The notes beneath the pieces are model-generated. The model worked only from the letters and a program-made list of their open reading frames with translations. It had not been told where the DNA came from and did not search any database. This document shows positions 18,526 through 26,850 of a DNA stretch of 64,000 bases, piece by piece. Within the stretch, counting starts at the first letter, position 1. The number at the start of each line of letters is the position of its first letter. The translations under genes and the position numbers were made by a program. The DNA lies in NCBI GenBank assembly GCA_903850425.1, contig CAINLR010000176.1, positions 62,001 through 126,000 of the forward strand. Direction: 5' to 3'. This stretch comes from an uncultured Verrucomicrobia subdivision 3 bacterium. Lineage in GTDB: Bacteria > Verrucomicrobiota > Verrucomicrobiia > Limisphaerales > UBA11358.

Positions 18526-18800
18526 GGAGTCAATGCGCCCGTTTTCTTCCGGCGCAATCCGGGCGCTTCGGGAAGTCCTTGCATTAAACCTTCGACGCTC
18601 AAGTGGTAGTCCAGCGCCGGCCATTCGATGCCGTAGCCCGCGCCGATGGGATGACAGCTTTTCCGTTCCGCCTCGGTCGCGTGCAGCAGCGTGGGATAAT
18701 ACGTCAGCGGCACAGTCAGCACCCGGCCATCCATCAACTCGACGGTCAATGTGTCGGCGGATGTTTCGATGCGTTTGATTCTAAGGTCTGAAAAACTCAT
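18519..18800 (-). CDS. DUF2442 domain-containing protein
   Basis: 93 residues. 'LTVELMDGRVLTVPLTYYPTLLHATEAERKSCHPIGAGYGIEWPALDYHLSVEGLMQG' is a standard DUF2442 domain. It overlaps the DUF4160 gene by 20 bases, and DUF4160-DUF2442 pairs are widespread, often on mobile regions and sometimes suspected to be toxin-antitoxin-like; the activity is not established. The last 15 or so residues (EAPGLRRKKTGALTPA) go beyond the usual family end and run into the gltX duplication, suggesting the original C-terminus was replaced at the junction. Confidence 0.85.
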   Translation of the reverse strand: MSFSDLRIKRIETSADTLTVELMDGRVLTVPLTYYPTLLHATEAERKSCHPIGAGYGIEWPALDYHLSVEGLMQGLPEAPGLRRKKTGALTPA

Positions 18801-19017
18801 TCCATTTCTCCAGTATCAGCGTTTCGTTTTCTTCAATGATCCCGGCAATCTCCCGCAAATCATGCGGCCTGAAACCATGGTTGACCGCGAGCCGCGCCGG
18901 TGACAACCAAAATTTCGCATCCTCGCCGCCTTTTGCAACGTGAATATGCGGCGGCTCATTGCCTTCTTCGGCGTAGAAATAAAACTGGTAGCCGTTGACT
19001 CTTAAAATCGTGGGCAT
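18781..19017 (-). CDS. DUF4160 domain-containing protein
   Basis: 78 residues: 'MPTILRVNGYQFYFYAEEGNEPPHIHVAKGGEDAKFWLSPARLAVNHGFRPHDLREIAGIIEENETLILEKWNEFF'. The 'EPPHIHV' motif and length are diagnostic for DUF4160. It overlaps DUF2442 by 20 bases, so the pair is probably co-translated. It starts 18 bases after the gltX stop codon. Function is unknown; pairing with DUF2442 is the only solid clue. Confidence 0.88.
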   Translation of the reverse strand: MPTILRVNGYQFYFYAEEGNEPPHIHVAKGGEDAKFWLSPARLAVNHGFRPHDLREIAGIIEENETLILEKWNEFFRP

Positions 19018-19035
19018 AGCAACATGAAGTTCAAA

Positions 19036-20382
19036 TCATCCGATGGTCGCCAGCGCCTTTTCAATCCTCGCCATGACGCGTTCTTTGCCGAGGACTTGGA
19101 GCAGATGGTAGAGGCTGGGGCCGGAGGTTTTGCCGGTCACGGCCAGCCGGCAGGGATGCACCAGCACGCCGGCTTTAACGCCCAATGCCTTGGCGGTTTC
19201 CTTGAGCGCGATTTCCAGACTCTCGGCGTTGAAGGCGGGAGCATGGACAAAGGCGTCGCGGAGCTTTTCGAGGCGCGGTTTGTTCTCCGGCACGAAATCT
19301 TTCTGGGCGGACTCGGCGTCGTATTCAATTTTGTCGGTGAAATAAAAACCAGCATAGCCGGGCAGTTCGCTGAAGGTCTTGAACTTGCCCTTGCAGGTGT
19401 CGAGCGCGGCCTTGACGTAGCCGAGCGCGAACGTGTTCGTATCTATCCCGGCCTTGGCGAAGGTGTGAACGGCAAGTTCGTAAAAGCGGTCGGGCGCGAG
19501 TTCGCGGGCGTATTCGCCTTGCAGCCAGAGGAGTTTCTCGTAATCGAACTTGGCATTGTGCCGGAGAATCTGCGGCAGGTCGAAGCGTTGAACAATTTCG
19601 GCGAGCGGCATTTTTTCGAGATTGTCCTTGGGCGACCAGCCGAGGAGGCAGAGGTAATTCACGACGGCTTCGGGCAGAAAACCGTTGTCGAGATAGCTGG
19701 TCAACGACGCGCCCTGGTCGCGCTTGCTCATCTTGGAACCGTCGCCATTCAGGATAAGCGGGATGTGCGCGTAATGCGGCGGCGGCACGCCAAATGCCTT
19801 GAAGAGTGCGATGTGCTTGGCGGTGTTGCTCAGATGATCTTCGCCGCGAATGACGTGGGTAATGTTCATTTCCAAATCGTCAATGACGTTGACGAGATGG
19901 AACACGGGCTGGCCGTCGGAACGCTGGATGACGAAGTCGGGATCAATTTCCTCGCGATCGGTGAGCTTGCGGACGACGTCGCCGACGACGAGGTCGTGGA
20001 TGGTGACGGGTTCGCGTTGCATGCGGAACTTGATGGCCCCTTCGTGTTCGTAAGCGAGGTCGTGGGAGAGCAGGGCTTCGACGCGGGCGGTGTAATTGGC
20101 TTTGCGCTGCGACTGGAAATACGGGCCGAATGCTCCCTTGCTGGGGCCGGTGGCGTCGCCGGTGAGCGGGCCTTCGTCCCAGTCGAGGCCGAGCCAGCGG
20201 AGGCCGTTGAGGATGACGTCCACGGCTTCCTGGGAATTGCGCGCGGCGTCGGTGTCCTCGATGCGCAGCACGAACGTGCCGCCGGTGTGGCGGGCGTAAA
20301 GCCAGTTGAACAGCGCGGTGCGCGCGCCGCCAATGTGGAGGTAACCGGTGGGTGAAGGGGCAAAGCGAACGCGTGGTTTCAT
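19036..20382 (-). CDS. gltX: Glutamyl-tRNA synthetase
   Basis: 448 residues, a little shorter than the usual 465-510. It charges tRNA-Glu (and in many bacteria also tRNA-Gln) with glutamate. Class I signatures are intact: 'RFAPSPTGYLHIGGARTALFNWLYA' with HIGG at 16-19 and 'GSKMSKRDQGAS' with KMSKR at 217-221. 'FVLRIEDTD' and 'VIRGEDHLSNTAKH' are also typical. The C-terminal anticodon-binding domain ends 'GPSLYHLLQVLGKERVMARIEKALATIG', and its gene end is duplicated at 18376-18525. Whether it is discriminating or non-discriminating cannot be settled; I did not find a gatCAB gene in the window. Confidence 0.97.
   Translation of the reverse strand: MKPRVRFAPSPTGYLHIGGARTALFNWLYARHTGGTFVLRIEDTDAARNSQEAVDVILNGLRWLGLDWDEGPLTGDATGPSKGAFGPYFQSQRKANYTARVEALLSHDLAYEHEGAIKFRMQREPVTIHDLVVGDVVRKLTDREEIDPDFVIQRSDGQPVFHLVNVIDDLEMNITHVIRGEDHLSNTAKHIALFKAFGVPPPHYAHIPLILNGDGSKMSKRDQGASLTSYLDNGFLPEAVVNYLCLLGWSPKDNLEKMPLAEIVQRFDLPQILRHNAKFDYEKLLWLQGEYARELAPDRFYELAVHTFAKAGIDTNTFALGYVKAALDTCKGKFKTFSELPGYAGFYFTDKIEYDAESAQKDFVPENKPRLEKLRDAFVHAPAFNAESLEIALKETAKALGVKAGVLVHPCRLAVTGKTSGPSLYHLLQVLGKERVMARIEKALATIG
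19052..19161 (-). repeat. Direct repeat of gltX 3' end, in the intact gene
   Basis: The source copy of the 110-base repeat whose partner is 18401-18510, offset by 651 bases. Confidence 0.8.
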
Positions 20383-20963
20383 ATTAGTGTCAAAACAGTT
20401 GTTTTTATTGGGCTTTTGTCAGGTTGAAGCGCGGCGAACCAGAACGATCCGCCGGGACCGGCAGGCTTAGCCGGAACGATGTCGTTGATTGGGGAGCGCC
20501 CGCGGCCCGCGGGCAGTTTTCGGTGGCTCGCCGAAAACTTCGTTCCACCATCTTTCTTCTCACCGATTGGTGCGGGACAAAATAGTTGATTGATGGGTTT
20601 GGCGGGCCGCCAAACCCCGCCAGCCAGCGGCCGGCACTCCCGCTCCCATCGGCCGCGTTCCGGCTTAGAGCATGGCGGCAATGCCAGCATCCGCGCTTGC
20701 TGTGCAGGCAAGTCGGCGGGCGCGTTGGAAATAATTGGTTCAATCGTGGACCGAGGGTATCAATTCGCCCCACGGCTGAAAAGAAACTTGCGTTCTTCGA
20801 CCTCCCGGTGGGAGCGACGCTTACTTTCTGGTCAGACCATTTTTCTCATCAGCACCCGATTTCAGCCTGATGCTCAGGAAAGACGCGGCATGAAAACTCA
20901 TGGGAATTTCAATCAAATCGCCGCGAAAACCAATTGCTTTTGACACGCTGGAAAGATTTGTGG
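20383..20963. other. Divergent intergenic region with hairpin
   Basis: About 580 bases between gltX and the lipoprotein gene. A perfect hairpin lies at 20515-20539 (stem AGTTTTCGG / CCGAAAACT, 7-base loop), right after the palindromic cccgcggcccgcggg at about 20499-20513. There is no T-run, so it is not a standard terminator. A frame open in the region (20586-20943) has no recognisable similarity. gltX promoters should lie near 20390-20450 but none is clear. Confidence 0.45.
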
Positions 20964-21548
20964 ATGCTCGAACGGATGTGGAATGAACCCCAAATTATTG
21001 GCAGACATGGTAAAGTCGCACCCGGTGTGACGACGACCCTGGCGCTATTCGTGTTGTTGGCCATCGCTGGCTGCGCAGCGCCCGACCGGGGCGGAGTTGC
21101 CAGCCCGGTGATGACGGGCCAGCCAGTTGCCTTCGACCTGATTTTTGTGACGACTTCCAGTTCGGTGGCTGATTTGGAAGCCGAAAAGCAATCGCTGGGC
21201 GACGCGATTATTTCTGGCCTGAATGATTCAAAGATGTTCGCGCGGGTGACGGGCAACCCGGCGGACATCGGGGCAGGCAACGGAATTAAAATTAGTGGCG
21301 AGATCAAGGGGATCAAAAAGGTGTCCCCCCGGGCGCGCGAATGGACGGGGGCCTTGGCGGGCCGGGCGCGCATGTTGGTGCGCGTGACGATTTCTGATTT
21401 GGCGTCCGGGAATCCAATCGAGCAATTTGACGCGGTTGGACAATCCGGCAAATCCGCTTTTGCCGGCACCACGGAGGAAGCGATCCAACGAGCGGCGGAA
21501 CAAATCGTGGCCGCAGTGCGCAAACTCAATGCGCAAATGGCGCAATGA
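20964..21548 (+). CDS. Putative lipoprotein, DUF4410-like
   Basis: From ATG 20964 (194 residues; a TTG at 20934 is possible) the protein has a hydrophobic segment ending in the lipobox-like LLAIAGC near residue 37, so it is probably a lipoprotein. GGAAAG lies about 8 bases before the chosen ATG. The body, 'PVAFDLIFVTTSSSVADLEAEKQSLGDAIISGLNDSKMFARVTG...GNGIKISGEIKGIKKVSPRAREWTGALAGRARMLVRVTISD...EEAIQRAAEQIVAAVRKL', has the layout of DUF4410-type envelope proteins: a rising list of peptide parameters followed by a beta-rich domain. Similarity is by pattern only. Function unknown. It is a single gene. Confidence 0.6.
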   Translation: MLERMWNEPQIIGRHGKVAPGVTTTLALFVLLAIAGCAAPDRGGVASPVMTGQPVAFDLIFVTTSSSVADLEAEKQSLGDAIISGLNDSKMFARVTGNPADIGAGNGIKISGEIKGIKKVSPRAREWTGALAGRARMLVRVTISDLASGNPIEQFDAVGQSGKSAFAGTTEEAIQRAAEQIVAAVRKLNAQMAQ

Positions 21549-21932
21549 TTCCCCATTGAATCCTGGCCATGAACCTTGATGGGCGTGACCGTTTCCGATT
21601 TGACATTCTTTATCCGCATGGGCATTCGCTGAACTTCGGCTTCTCCCACAGCGCCGGGGACCGCTTCGCCGAAATCCTCAATGATTCCAGCAGCCAGCCG
21701 ACGCTCAAACCAAGGAAGTAAGCCGCCGTGGCACGCGCCGGGAATGATTTCCCGGCGCGTGTTTCCCCTCGTTACCAGGAATCAGCTTTGGGCCTGCGGT
21801 GAATTATTTCTGCAAGTTTCCTCGCGGCATTCGTGTTCCCAGTGTGAAGGCGGTGGTGGCTGCCGAACAGAAAGCCTGCGGGTCAAACTGCGGCGCAGAT
21901 TCCCAGCGCCAGCTCCGCTTCTGGCCCACACC

Positions 21933-22244
21933 GCGACCATTGCCGGCGGCCAGCAGGCAGCGGCAGTAAATCATGCGCAGGTGGCTTACTTCAGCGGCAG
22001 GTTCTTCAGCCCAGGTGACTCCCAGTATTCCCTTTATGTGCTGCGCGGCTCAAAGACGAGCAACCCTGCGAATCCCACAAGCTATGTTCTAACACATAAT
22101 AACAGCGGATCGGAAATCGCCCTACCAGTCAACCAGACGATAGCCTACTCCATCACCTTGGTGGCCCGCGAAAGCTACGGTGCTGGACTATCGAGTGCCT
22201 TCTTCATCCGTGGTTACCAAAGGCTACGCAGCATGATAAATTGA
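21933..22244 (+). pseudogene. Remnant of a repeat surface protein (C-terminal domain only)
   Basis: The frame contains 'ATIAGGQQAAAVNHAQVAYFSG', 'FSPGDSQYSLYVLRGSKT' and 'SEIALPVNQTIAYSITLVARESYGAGLSSAFFIRG'. These align along their length with the C-terminal domain of the 857-aa protein ('ATIPGGRQAVATNYAQLAYSGG', 'ATPGDSQYSLYVLRG', 'LEIALPANRAFAFSIKIVART...MCSAFCFRG'). The repeats, signal peptide and last ~60 residues are missing, and the upstream part of the frame (21681-21932) has no similarity. It is therefore a decayed copy of the neighbouring gene family. Confidence 0.78.
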
Positions 22245-22594
22245 GAGTATCCGGAGGTTCGCCCAGACCGCATGGTCAGGGGAATGAAGATCAGGGGAAT
22301 GGCAAACATTCCCTGTCGCGATCGGAGGCTCACCCGGTTCCGCCGGGAGCTGGGCAGAGGCATGGATGGCAGTAGAATTGGTTGCGGCTTTGCCTCGCGC
22401 TAACTTTGCACTAAAAGCTAACTGCATGGTTGCGGTTAAAATGTGCTTGCTAGCATTTCGCCCTGATTCCAGCGGAGCCATGCCAAGCAAAAATTTATGG
22501 CCTAGGTCTGCAAGTTTGTCTTCCCAGTTCGTTGATCCAATACATGGGCCAATCAAGCCGATGTAAACATAACCAACATTACACAACACACATT
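22245..22594. other. Leader region of the 1194-aa repeat protein gene
   Basis: Holds a bulged hairpin (22292-22301 CAGGGGAATG with 22307-22315 CATTCCCTG), preceded by a direct repeat of TCAGGGGAATG. Nearer the gene is a leader segment (about 22500-22594) with a 26-base exact match to the region before the 857-aa gene. No independent gene is supported. Confidence 0.5.
22527..22552 (+). promoter_or_regulatory. Conserved leader element, copy 1
   Basis: 26 bases beginning GTTCGTTGATCC and ending CATGGGCCAA are identical to 26785-26810. Both copies lie 40-70 bases upstream of a repeat-protein ATG, with further partial identity around them (tgcaagtttg). It may be a shared promoter or a 5' UTR element. 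Confidence 0.5.
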
Positions 22595-25500
22595 ATGAAA
22601 ATACAAATTCAGAGTTTCCTCATAGCACTGACATTGCTCGCCGGTCTGCCCCGGGCGGTGGCCGCCATCGACGACGCCAATACGGCGATGGTCTATCAGG
22701 GTTTGATTGCCAACCAACTGGATCATGGCAGCAATACTCTGGACTTCACCTTCACTTTGTTCAACAACAGCAGCGACGGCAGTCCCGTGGCCGGGCCGGT
22801 GACGAACACAGCGGTGGCAGTCAACAGCAACGGGCTATTTACGGCGGCAATGGATTTTGGGGCCAGCGCATTTAACGGGGCGACCAACTGGCTGGAGATT
22901 GGGGTGCGGACCAATGGCACCGGCGCGTTCACAACGCTGACGCCACGTCAGCATTTGGCAGCGACACCGCAATCCATTTATGCCCTGAACGCCGGTTCAG
23001 CCGCCAGTTTTTCCGGTTCGGTCGCCGGGGATGTGGCCGGTTCCCAAGGGGCAACGGTCGTTACCTCCGTCGGCGGCCAAACGGCGACGAACATTGCCGC
23101 CGGTGTGAGCGCAGCCAATGCCGCCACCAGCGCGAACACGCCGAACACGCTCGTCAAACGCGATGGCAGCGGAAGCTTATCGGCCGGTGACGTTACTTTG
23201 GGAGGCAGTTTATATCTGCCTTTCCCGGCCGTCATTTACACAGGCACCAACACCTTGTTAATTGAGGAAGGTAATTTGTTCATTGGATCGGCTGATTATC
23301 CTAATGGTTTGGGATTTGCGGGCCATTCTGCCGGCACGTTGGTTGTGGGTGTGCATAACGTCGGAGTGGGAGATTCTTCTTTGTCCGGTGGCGGCCCCGG
23401 CTTCAGTTCGCAGAATACTGGCAGTTACAACACTGCCATCGGCGAGGACACGCTTCAGTTCAACACGACCGGATCTAATAACACGGCCGGTGGCTACGCG
23501 GCGCTGCGGAACAACACAACCGGCTCGCGCAACAAGGCGGATGGCTTTCAGACTCTTTTTTCTAACACTACGGGTTCTGATAATACGGCGCTTGGTCATC
23601 AGGCACTCCGTAGCAACACAACCGCCAGTTTCAATACTGCCAGCGGTTCGCAAGCACTATTCAGCAACATCACCGGTAGTGACAATGTGGCCAATGGCTA
23701 TCAGGCGCTGAGATTGAACCTCACCGGCAGTGGCAATACGGCCAGTGGAAATTATGCGCTCTATGCTAACACGAATGGATTTTCCAACACAGCGGATGGG
23801 TATTTTGCGCTTTACCGCAACACCAGCGGTGCCGATAACACCGCGAATGGCATGCAGGCCCTTTATGGCAACACTGCGGGAAATCATGACACCGCCAATG
23901 GCTTTCAGACCTTATTCTCAAACACGAGCGGCAATGATAACACGGCCAGCGGATTCCAAGCCCTGTTTGCCAACTTGACCGGCATCGTGAATACTGCCAA
24001 CGGCGAGCAAGCGCTTTTCTCCAATACGAATGGTTCCCACAACACCGCCATTGGTGGCGAAACACTTTACGGCAATACCAGCGGCTCGAACAACACGGCC
24101 AGTGGCTTTCAGGCGCTCCGCAACAACAACGCCAACAACAACACCGCCTATGGATATCAGGCGCTGTTTGCCAACACGACCGGCTACGCGAACACCGCCA
24201 GCGGCGAAGAATCCCTCTACCACAACAACGGCGATCAAAACACTGCCAATGGATTTTGGGCGCTATATAACAACACAAACGGCTATGAAAACACCGCCAA
24301 CGGTTATCAGGCGTTGTTCGGGAATACGTCGGGTTACCAAAATGCCGCCAATGGCGGCGAGGCGCTCGCTGGCAACACGAGCGGTTATTGGAACACCGCC
24401 AATGGGGTGCAGTCCTTGAATCAAAATTCCAGCGGTTTCGCCAATACGGCCAATGGTTTTCAGGCCCTTCAGCTAAATACCACCGGCTTCGAGAACACGG
24501 CCGACGGGTTGTGGTCCATGCAATACAATCAGGACGGGGCCAACAATACCGCCCTGGGTTATGCCTCGCTGAAAGGCAACAGCAGCGGTAGCGCCAACAC
24601 CGCCGTGGGTGTTCATGCACTCATCAACAACTTCAATGGCTCCAACAATATTGCCGTGGGTGTTCTGGCCGGGGACAACCTCACGAGTGGCAATTACAAC
24701 ATTGATATTGGCAACGAAGGCGTGGCCGGCGAAGGCAACACCATCCGCATCGGCACTACGAACCTTCAAAATAACACTTATGTCTCGGGTATTTGGGGAA
24801 CGACGCTCGTAACTAGCAACAAAACCGTGGTGGTGGACAGCAGCGGTCATCTTGGCGTTAGCACGTCCGTTGGCGGTAGCGGAGTTGCTTCGGTGACTGG
24901 CGATTCGGTCCACATCACGGCCTCGCCCACGACGGGCAACGTGGTCGTGAGCAGTGATGCCACTTACCTCTATTCGTTCAACACCACCGTCAGCCGTGAC
25001 GGCTATGGTAGCTTCAACGCCAACAACATTGACCTTGGCAGCGCCGTGCATTGTTCTGACCAGATGGGCGTATTGAATCTGCCCGTGACGGCGCCCCATG
25101 CCGGTATGATTACGCTGGGCGGTTGCACCCAGCGGTTCCTGCATGGCTATGGCAACAACAACTTTTTCGGCGGCTTGAACGCCGGCAACTTCATCCTGAC
25201 CGGCGGGAACAATACGGCCGTGGGTGCCAACTCGCTTTTCTCCGACACCACCGGCTACCAAAACACGGCCAGTGGTTATCAGGCGCTTTACAAAAACACC
25301 TCGGGCTACAACAACTCCGCCAGCGGTGAACAGGCGCTTTACGCCAACACCAGTGGCGGGGCCAACGTGGCCAACGGTGTGCTGGCGCTGGCCAACAACC
25401 TGACCGGCAGCGGCAACACGGCCAACGGCCAGCAGGCGCTTTACAGCAGCACCAATGCGGATGACAACGTGGCGGATGGCTTTCAGGCGCTCTACAGCAA

Positions 25501-26179
25501 CACGGGCACGCAAAACACGGCCAGTGGCCGTTCGGCGCTTTGGGGCAACACGACCGGCGTCAACAACATTGGCATTGGCTATTTTGCCGGTGCCAGCCTG
25601 ACCACGGGGAACAACAACATTGACATCGGCAACTCCGGGGTGGCAGGTGAAAACAATACCATCCGCATTGGCACCGTTGGTAATTCCATCTCGAACGGCC
25701 CGGCGAATACTTACATTGCGGGGATTTACAATAACTATCGCTACAACGGGACACCGGTCCCGGTCTATATTGACGCCAACGGCCATCTGGGCATGATGCC
25801 TTCCTCGCAACGCTACAAGCAGAATATTCAAAACATGGCCGATACCAGCGACGTGCTGCTGGCTCTCCGCCCGGTCAAGTATCAATACAATCCGGAGATT
25901 GATCCTAAAGGCAATTCGCAATTCGGCCTGGTCGCCGAGGAAGTGGACAAGATTGATCCGAATCTAGTGGTGCATGATGAAGAACACGGGATTTACACTG
26001 TGCGCTATGAAGCCGTCAACGCGATGCTGTTGAATGAATTTCTCAAGCAGCACCAGAAGGTTGAGTTGCAAAACCAGGAGATTGCATCCTTGAAGGCAAA
26101 GGCCGGCCAGGTGGATTCATTGGCCAGCCGGTTGGATGAGTTGCAGGCGCTGGTGAAGCAACTGTCCGCACAGAAATGA
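22595..26179 (+). CDS. Large 17-residue-repeat surface/tail-fibre-like protein with S74 chaperone domain
   Basis: From ATG 22595, 1194 residues. The signal peptide ends near residue 27 (LLAGLPRAVAA). Residues about 30-130 are the 'MVYQGLIANQLDHGS...LFTAAMDFG...WLEIGVRTNG.GAFTTLTPRQ' domain common in Verrucomicrobiota and Bacteroidota exported proteins. Residues about 270-690 hold some 25 tandem 17-residue repeats of consensus GxxNTAxGxxALxxNTs, like YadA-type head repeats that build beta-rolls. A second block of about eight repeats covers 870-990. The C-terminus ('YKQNIQNMADTSDVLLALRPVKYQYNPE...QFGLVAEEVDKIDPNLVV...MLLNEFLKQHQKVELQNQEIASLKAK') is the peptidase S74 intramolecular chaperone of phage tail spikes, ending in a coiled coil. 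Trimerisation and self-cleavage are expected. A small secreted partner follows 7 bases later. Confidence 0.9.
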   Translation: MKIQIQSFLIALTLLAGLPRAVAAIDDANTAMVYQGLIANQLDHGSNTLDFTFTLFNNSSDGSPVAGPVTNTAVAVNSNGLFTAAMDFGASAFNGATNWLEIGVRTNGTGAFTTLTPRQHLAATPQSIYALNAGSAASFSGSVAGDVAGSQGATVVTSVGGQTATNIAAGVSAANAATSANTPNTLVKRDGSGSLSAGDVTLGGSLYLPFPAVIYTGTNTLLIEEGNLFIGSADYPNGLGFAGHSAGTLVVGVHNVGVGDSSLSGGGPGFSSQNTGSYNTAIGEDTLQFNTTGSNNTAGGYAALRNNTTGSRNKADGFQTLFSNTTGSDNTALGHQALRSNTTASFNTASGSQALFSNITGSDNVANGYQALRLNLTGSGNTASGNYALYANTNGFSNTADGYFALYRNTSGADNTANGMQALYGNTAGNHDTANGFQTLFSNTSGNDNTASGFQALFANLTGIVNTANGEQALFSNTNGSHNTAIGGETLYGNTSGSNNTASGFQALRNNNANNNTAYGYQALFANTTGYANTASGEESLYHNNGDQNTANGFWALYNNTNGYENTANGYQALFGNTSGYQNAANGGEALAGNTSGYWNTANGVQSLNQNSSGFANTANGFQALQLNTTGFENTADGLWSMQYNQDGANNTALGYASLKGNSSGSANTAVGVHALINNFNGSNNIAVGVLAGDNLTSGNYNIDIGNEGVAGEGNTIRIGTTNLQNNTYVSGIWGTTLVTSNKTVVVDSSGHLGVSTSVGGSGVASVTGDSVHITASPTTGNVVVSSDATYLYSFNTTVSRDGYGSFNANNIDLGSAVHCSDQMGVLNLPVTAPHAGMITLGGCTQRFLHGYGNNNFFGGLNAGNFILTGGNNTAVGANSLFSDTTGYQNTASGYQALYKNTSGYNNSASGEQALYANTSGGANVANGVLALANNLTGSGNTANGQQALYSSTNADDNVADGFQALYSNTGTQNTASGRSALWGNTTGVNNIGIGYFAGASLTTGNNNIDIGNSGVAGENNTIRIGTVGNSISNGPANTYIAGIYNNYRYNGTPVPVYIDANGHLGMMPSSQRYKQNIQNMADTSDVLLALRPVKYQYNPEIDPKGNSQFGLVAEEVDKIDPNLVVHDEEHGIYTVRYEAVNAMLLNEFLKQHQKVELQNQEIASLKAKAGQVDSLASRLDELQALVKQLSAQK
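23404..24690 (+). repeat. Tandem 51-base coding repeats (main block)
   Basis: About 25 degenerate 51-base units encode the 17-residue GxxNTAxGxxALxxN(T/N)(T/S) repeat. A few units lose one or two codons (for example around 24120-24240). Identity between units is moderate, so this is an old array under selection. A shorter second block lies at about 25200-25610. Confidence 0.88.
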
Positions 26180-26186
26180 GGCACCG

Positions 26187-26621
26187 ATGAAAAAGTATCT
26201 CCTTCTTTTCGGTCTGGTCCTGCCGGTAGTCAGCCAGGCGCAGAATTACTCGATCGAGTGGTATCAGATCGCCGGCGGCGGGGGCACGAGCACGGGCGGG
26301 GTGTTTACGGTGACCGGCACCATTGGTCAGGCGGAGCCGGGCGGGCCGCTGACCGGCCCCGGCTATTCGCTGACCGGCGGCTTCTGGTCGCTCTACGCGG
26401 TGCAAACGCCCGGGGCACCCGTGTTGAACATCAGCCACAGCGGGAACCTAGTGACGGTGTCGTGGCAGAATGTGTCCGGCTGGAGTTTGCAGCAGACCAG
26501 TAATCTCAGCACGCCTGCGGGCTGGACGGCCAACAACAGCGCGACCCTGGTGGGCGGGACGAACTATCTGAACTTAACCAATCCGGCCGGTAGCGTGTTC
26601 TTCCGCTTGCAGCATCCTTAA
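26187..26621 (+). CDS. Small secreted 'GGGGTSTGG' partner protein
   Basis: 144 residues with a signal peptide (MKKYLLLFGLVLPVVSQA, cut near 18). The mature part has a Gly-rich beta domain, 'WYQIAGGGGTSTGGVFTVTGTIGQAEPGGPLTGPGYSLTGGFWSLY', followed by 'GAPVLNISHSGNLVTVSWQNVSGWSLQQTSNLSTPAGWTANNSATLVGGTNYLNLTNPAGSVFFRL', a fibronectin-like or small beta-sandwich segment seen in Verrucomicrobiota secreted proteins. It starts 7 bases after the large repeat protein and is followed by a terminator, so the two form an operon. A close paralogue follows the 857-aa gene at 29452. It may be an anchor or partner for the fibre; that is inference from the conserved pairing. Confidence 0.8.
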   Translation: MKKYLLLFGLVLPVVSQAQNYSIEWYQIAGGGGTSTGGVFTVTGTIGQAEPGGPLTGPGYSLTGGFWSLYAVQTPGAPVLNISHSGNLVTVSWQNVSGWSLQQTSNLSTPAGWTANNSATLVGGTNYLNLTNPAGSVFFRLQHP

Positions 26622-26633
26622 TCCGCAGCAGCA

Positions 26634-26665
26634 CCAGTCGGGGACGGCGGTCCCCGGCTGGTTTT
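26634..26665 (+). terminator. Rho-independent terminator after the first module
   Basis: 12-base stem CCAGTCGGGGAC (26634-26645) / GTCCCCGGCTGG (26650-26661), one G-T pair, loop GGCG, then TTTT. Confidence 0.85.
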
Positions 26666-26784
26666 ACGCTTACCTTCATATATGTCTTTACGACTATAAT
26701 GGCCTTGCCTGCATCCCGCCTGGATTCCAGCGCGTCCACGTCGAACCAAATTTTTTTGCCTCATTTTGCAAGTTTGCCTATCCC

Positions 26785-26810
26785 GTTCGTTGATCCAATA
26801 CATGGGCCAA
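26785..26810 (+). promoter_or_regulatory. Conserved leader element, copy 2
   Basis: Identical over 26 bases to 22527-22552 and placed similarly, 40 bases before the 857-aa start codon. See copy 1. Confidence 0.5.
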
Positions 26811-26850
26811 ACAAGCCCATGTTAAAACAACCAAGCAACTCACAAAACAC

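Noticed and set aside
18376-18624. A second functional glutamyl-tRNA synthetase
   Set aside because: Only the last 40-50 codons resemble gltX; the catalytic domain with HIGH and KMSKS motifs is missing.
20515-20539. Rho-independent terminator
   Set aside because: The stem is perfect but no T-run follows on either strand at the right place, and it lies upstream of both neighbouring genes.
23404-24690. CRISPR-like tandem array
   Set aside because: Units are 51 bases with no spacer/repeat division, vary like codons, and keep one frame encoding a 17-residue repeat; no cas gene is near.
24473-25921. 482-codon frame on the minus strand
   Set aside because: Antisense to the repeat protein; its apparent repeats are only the mirror of the 51-base units.
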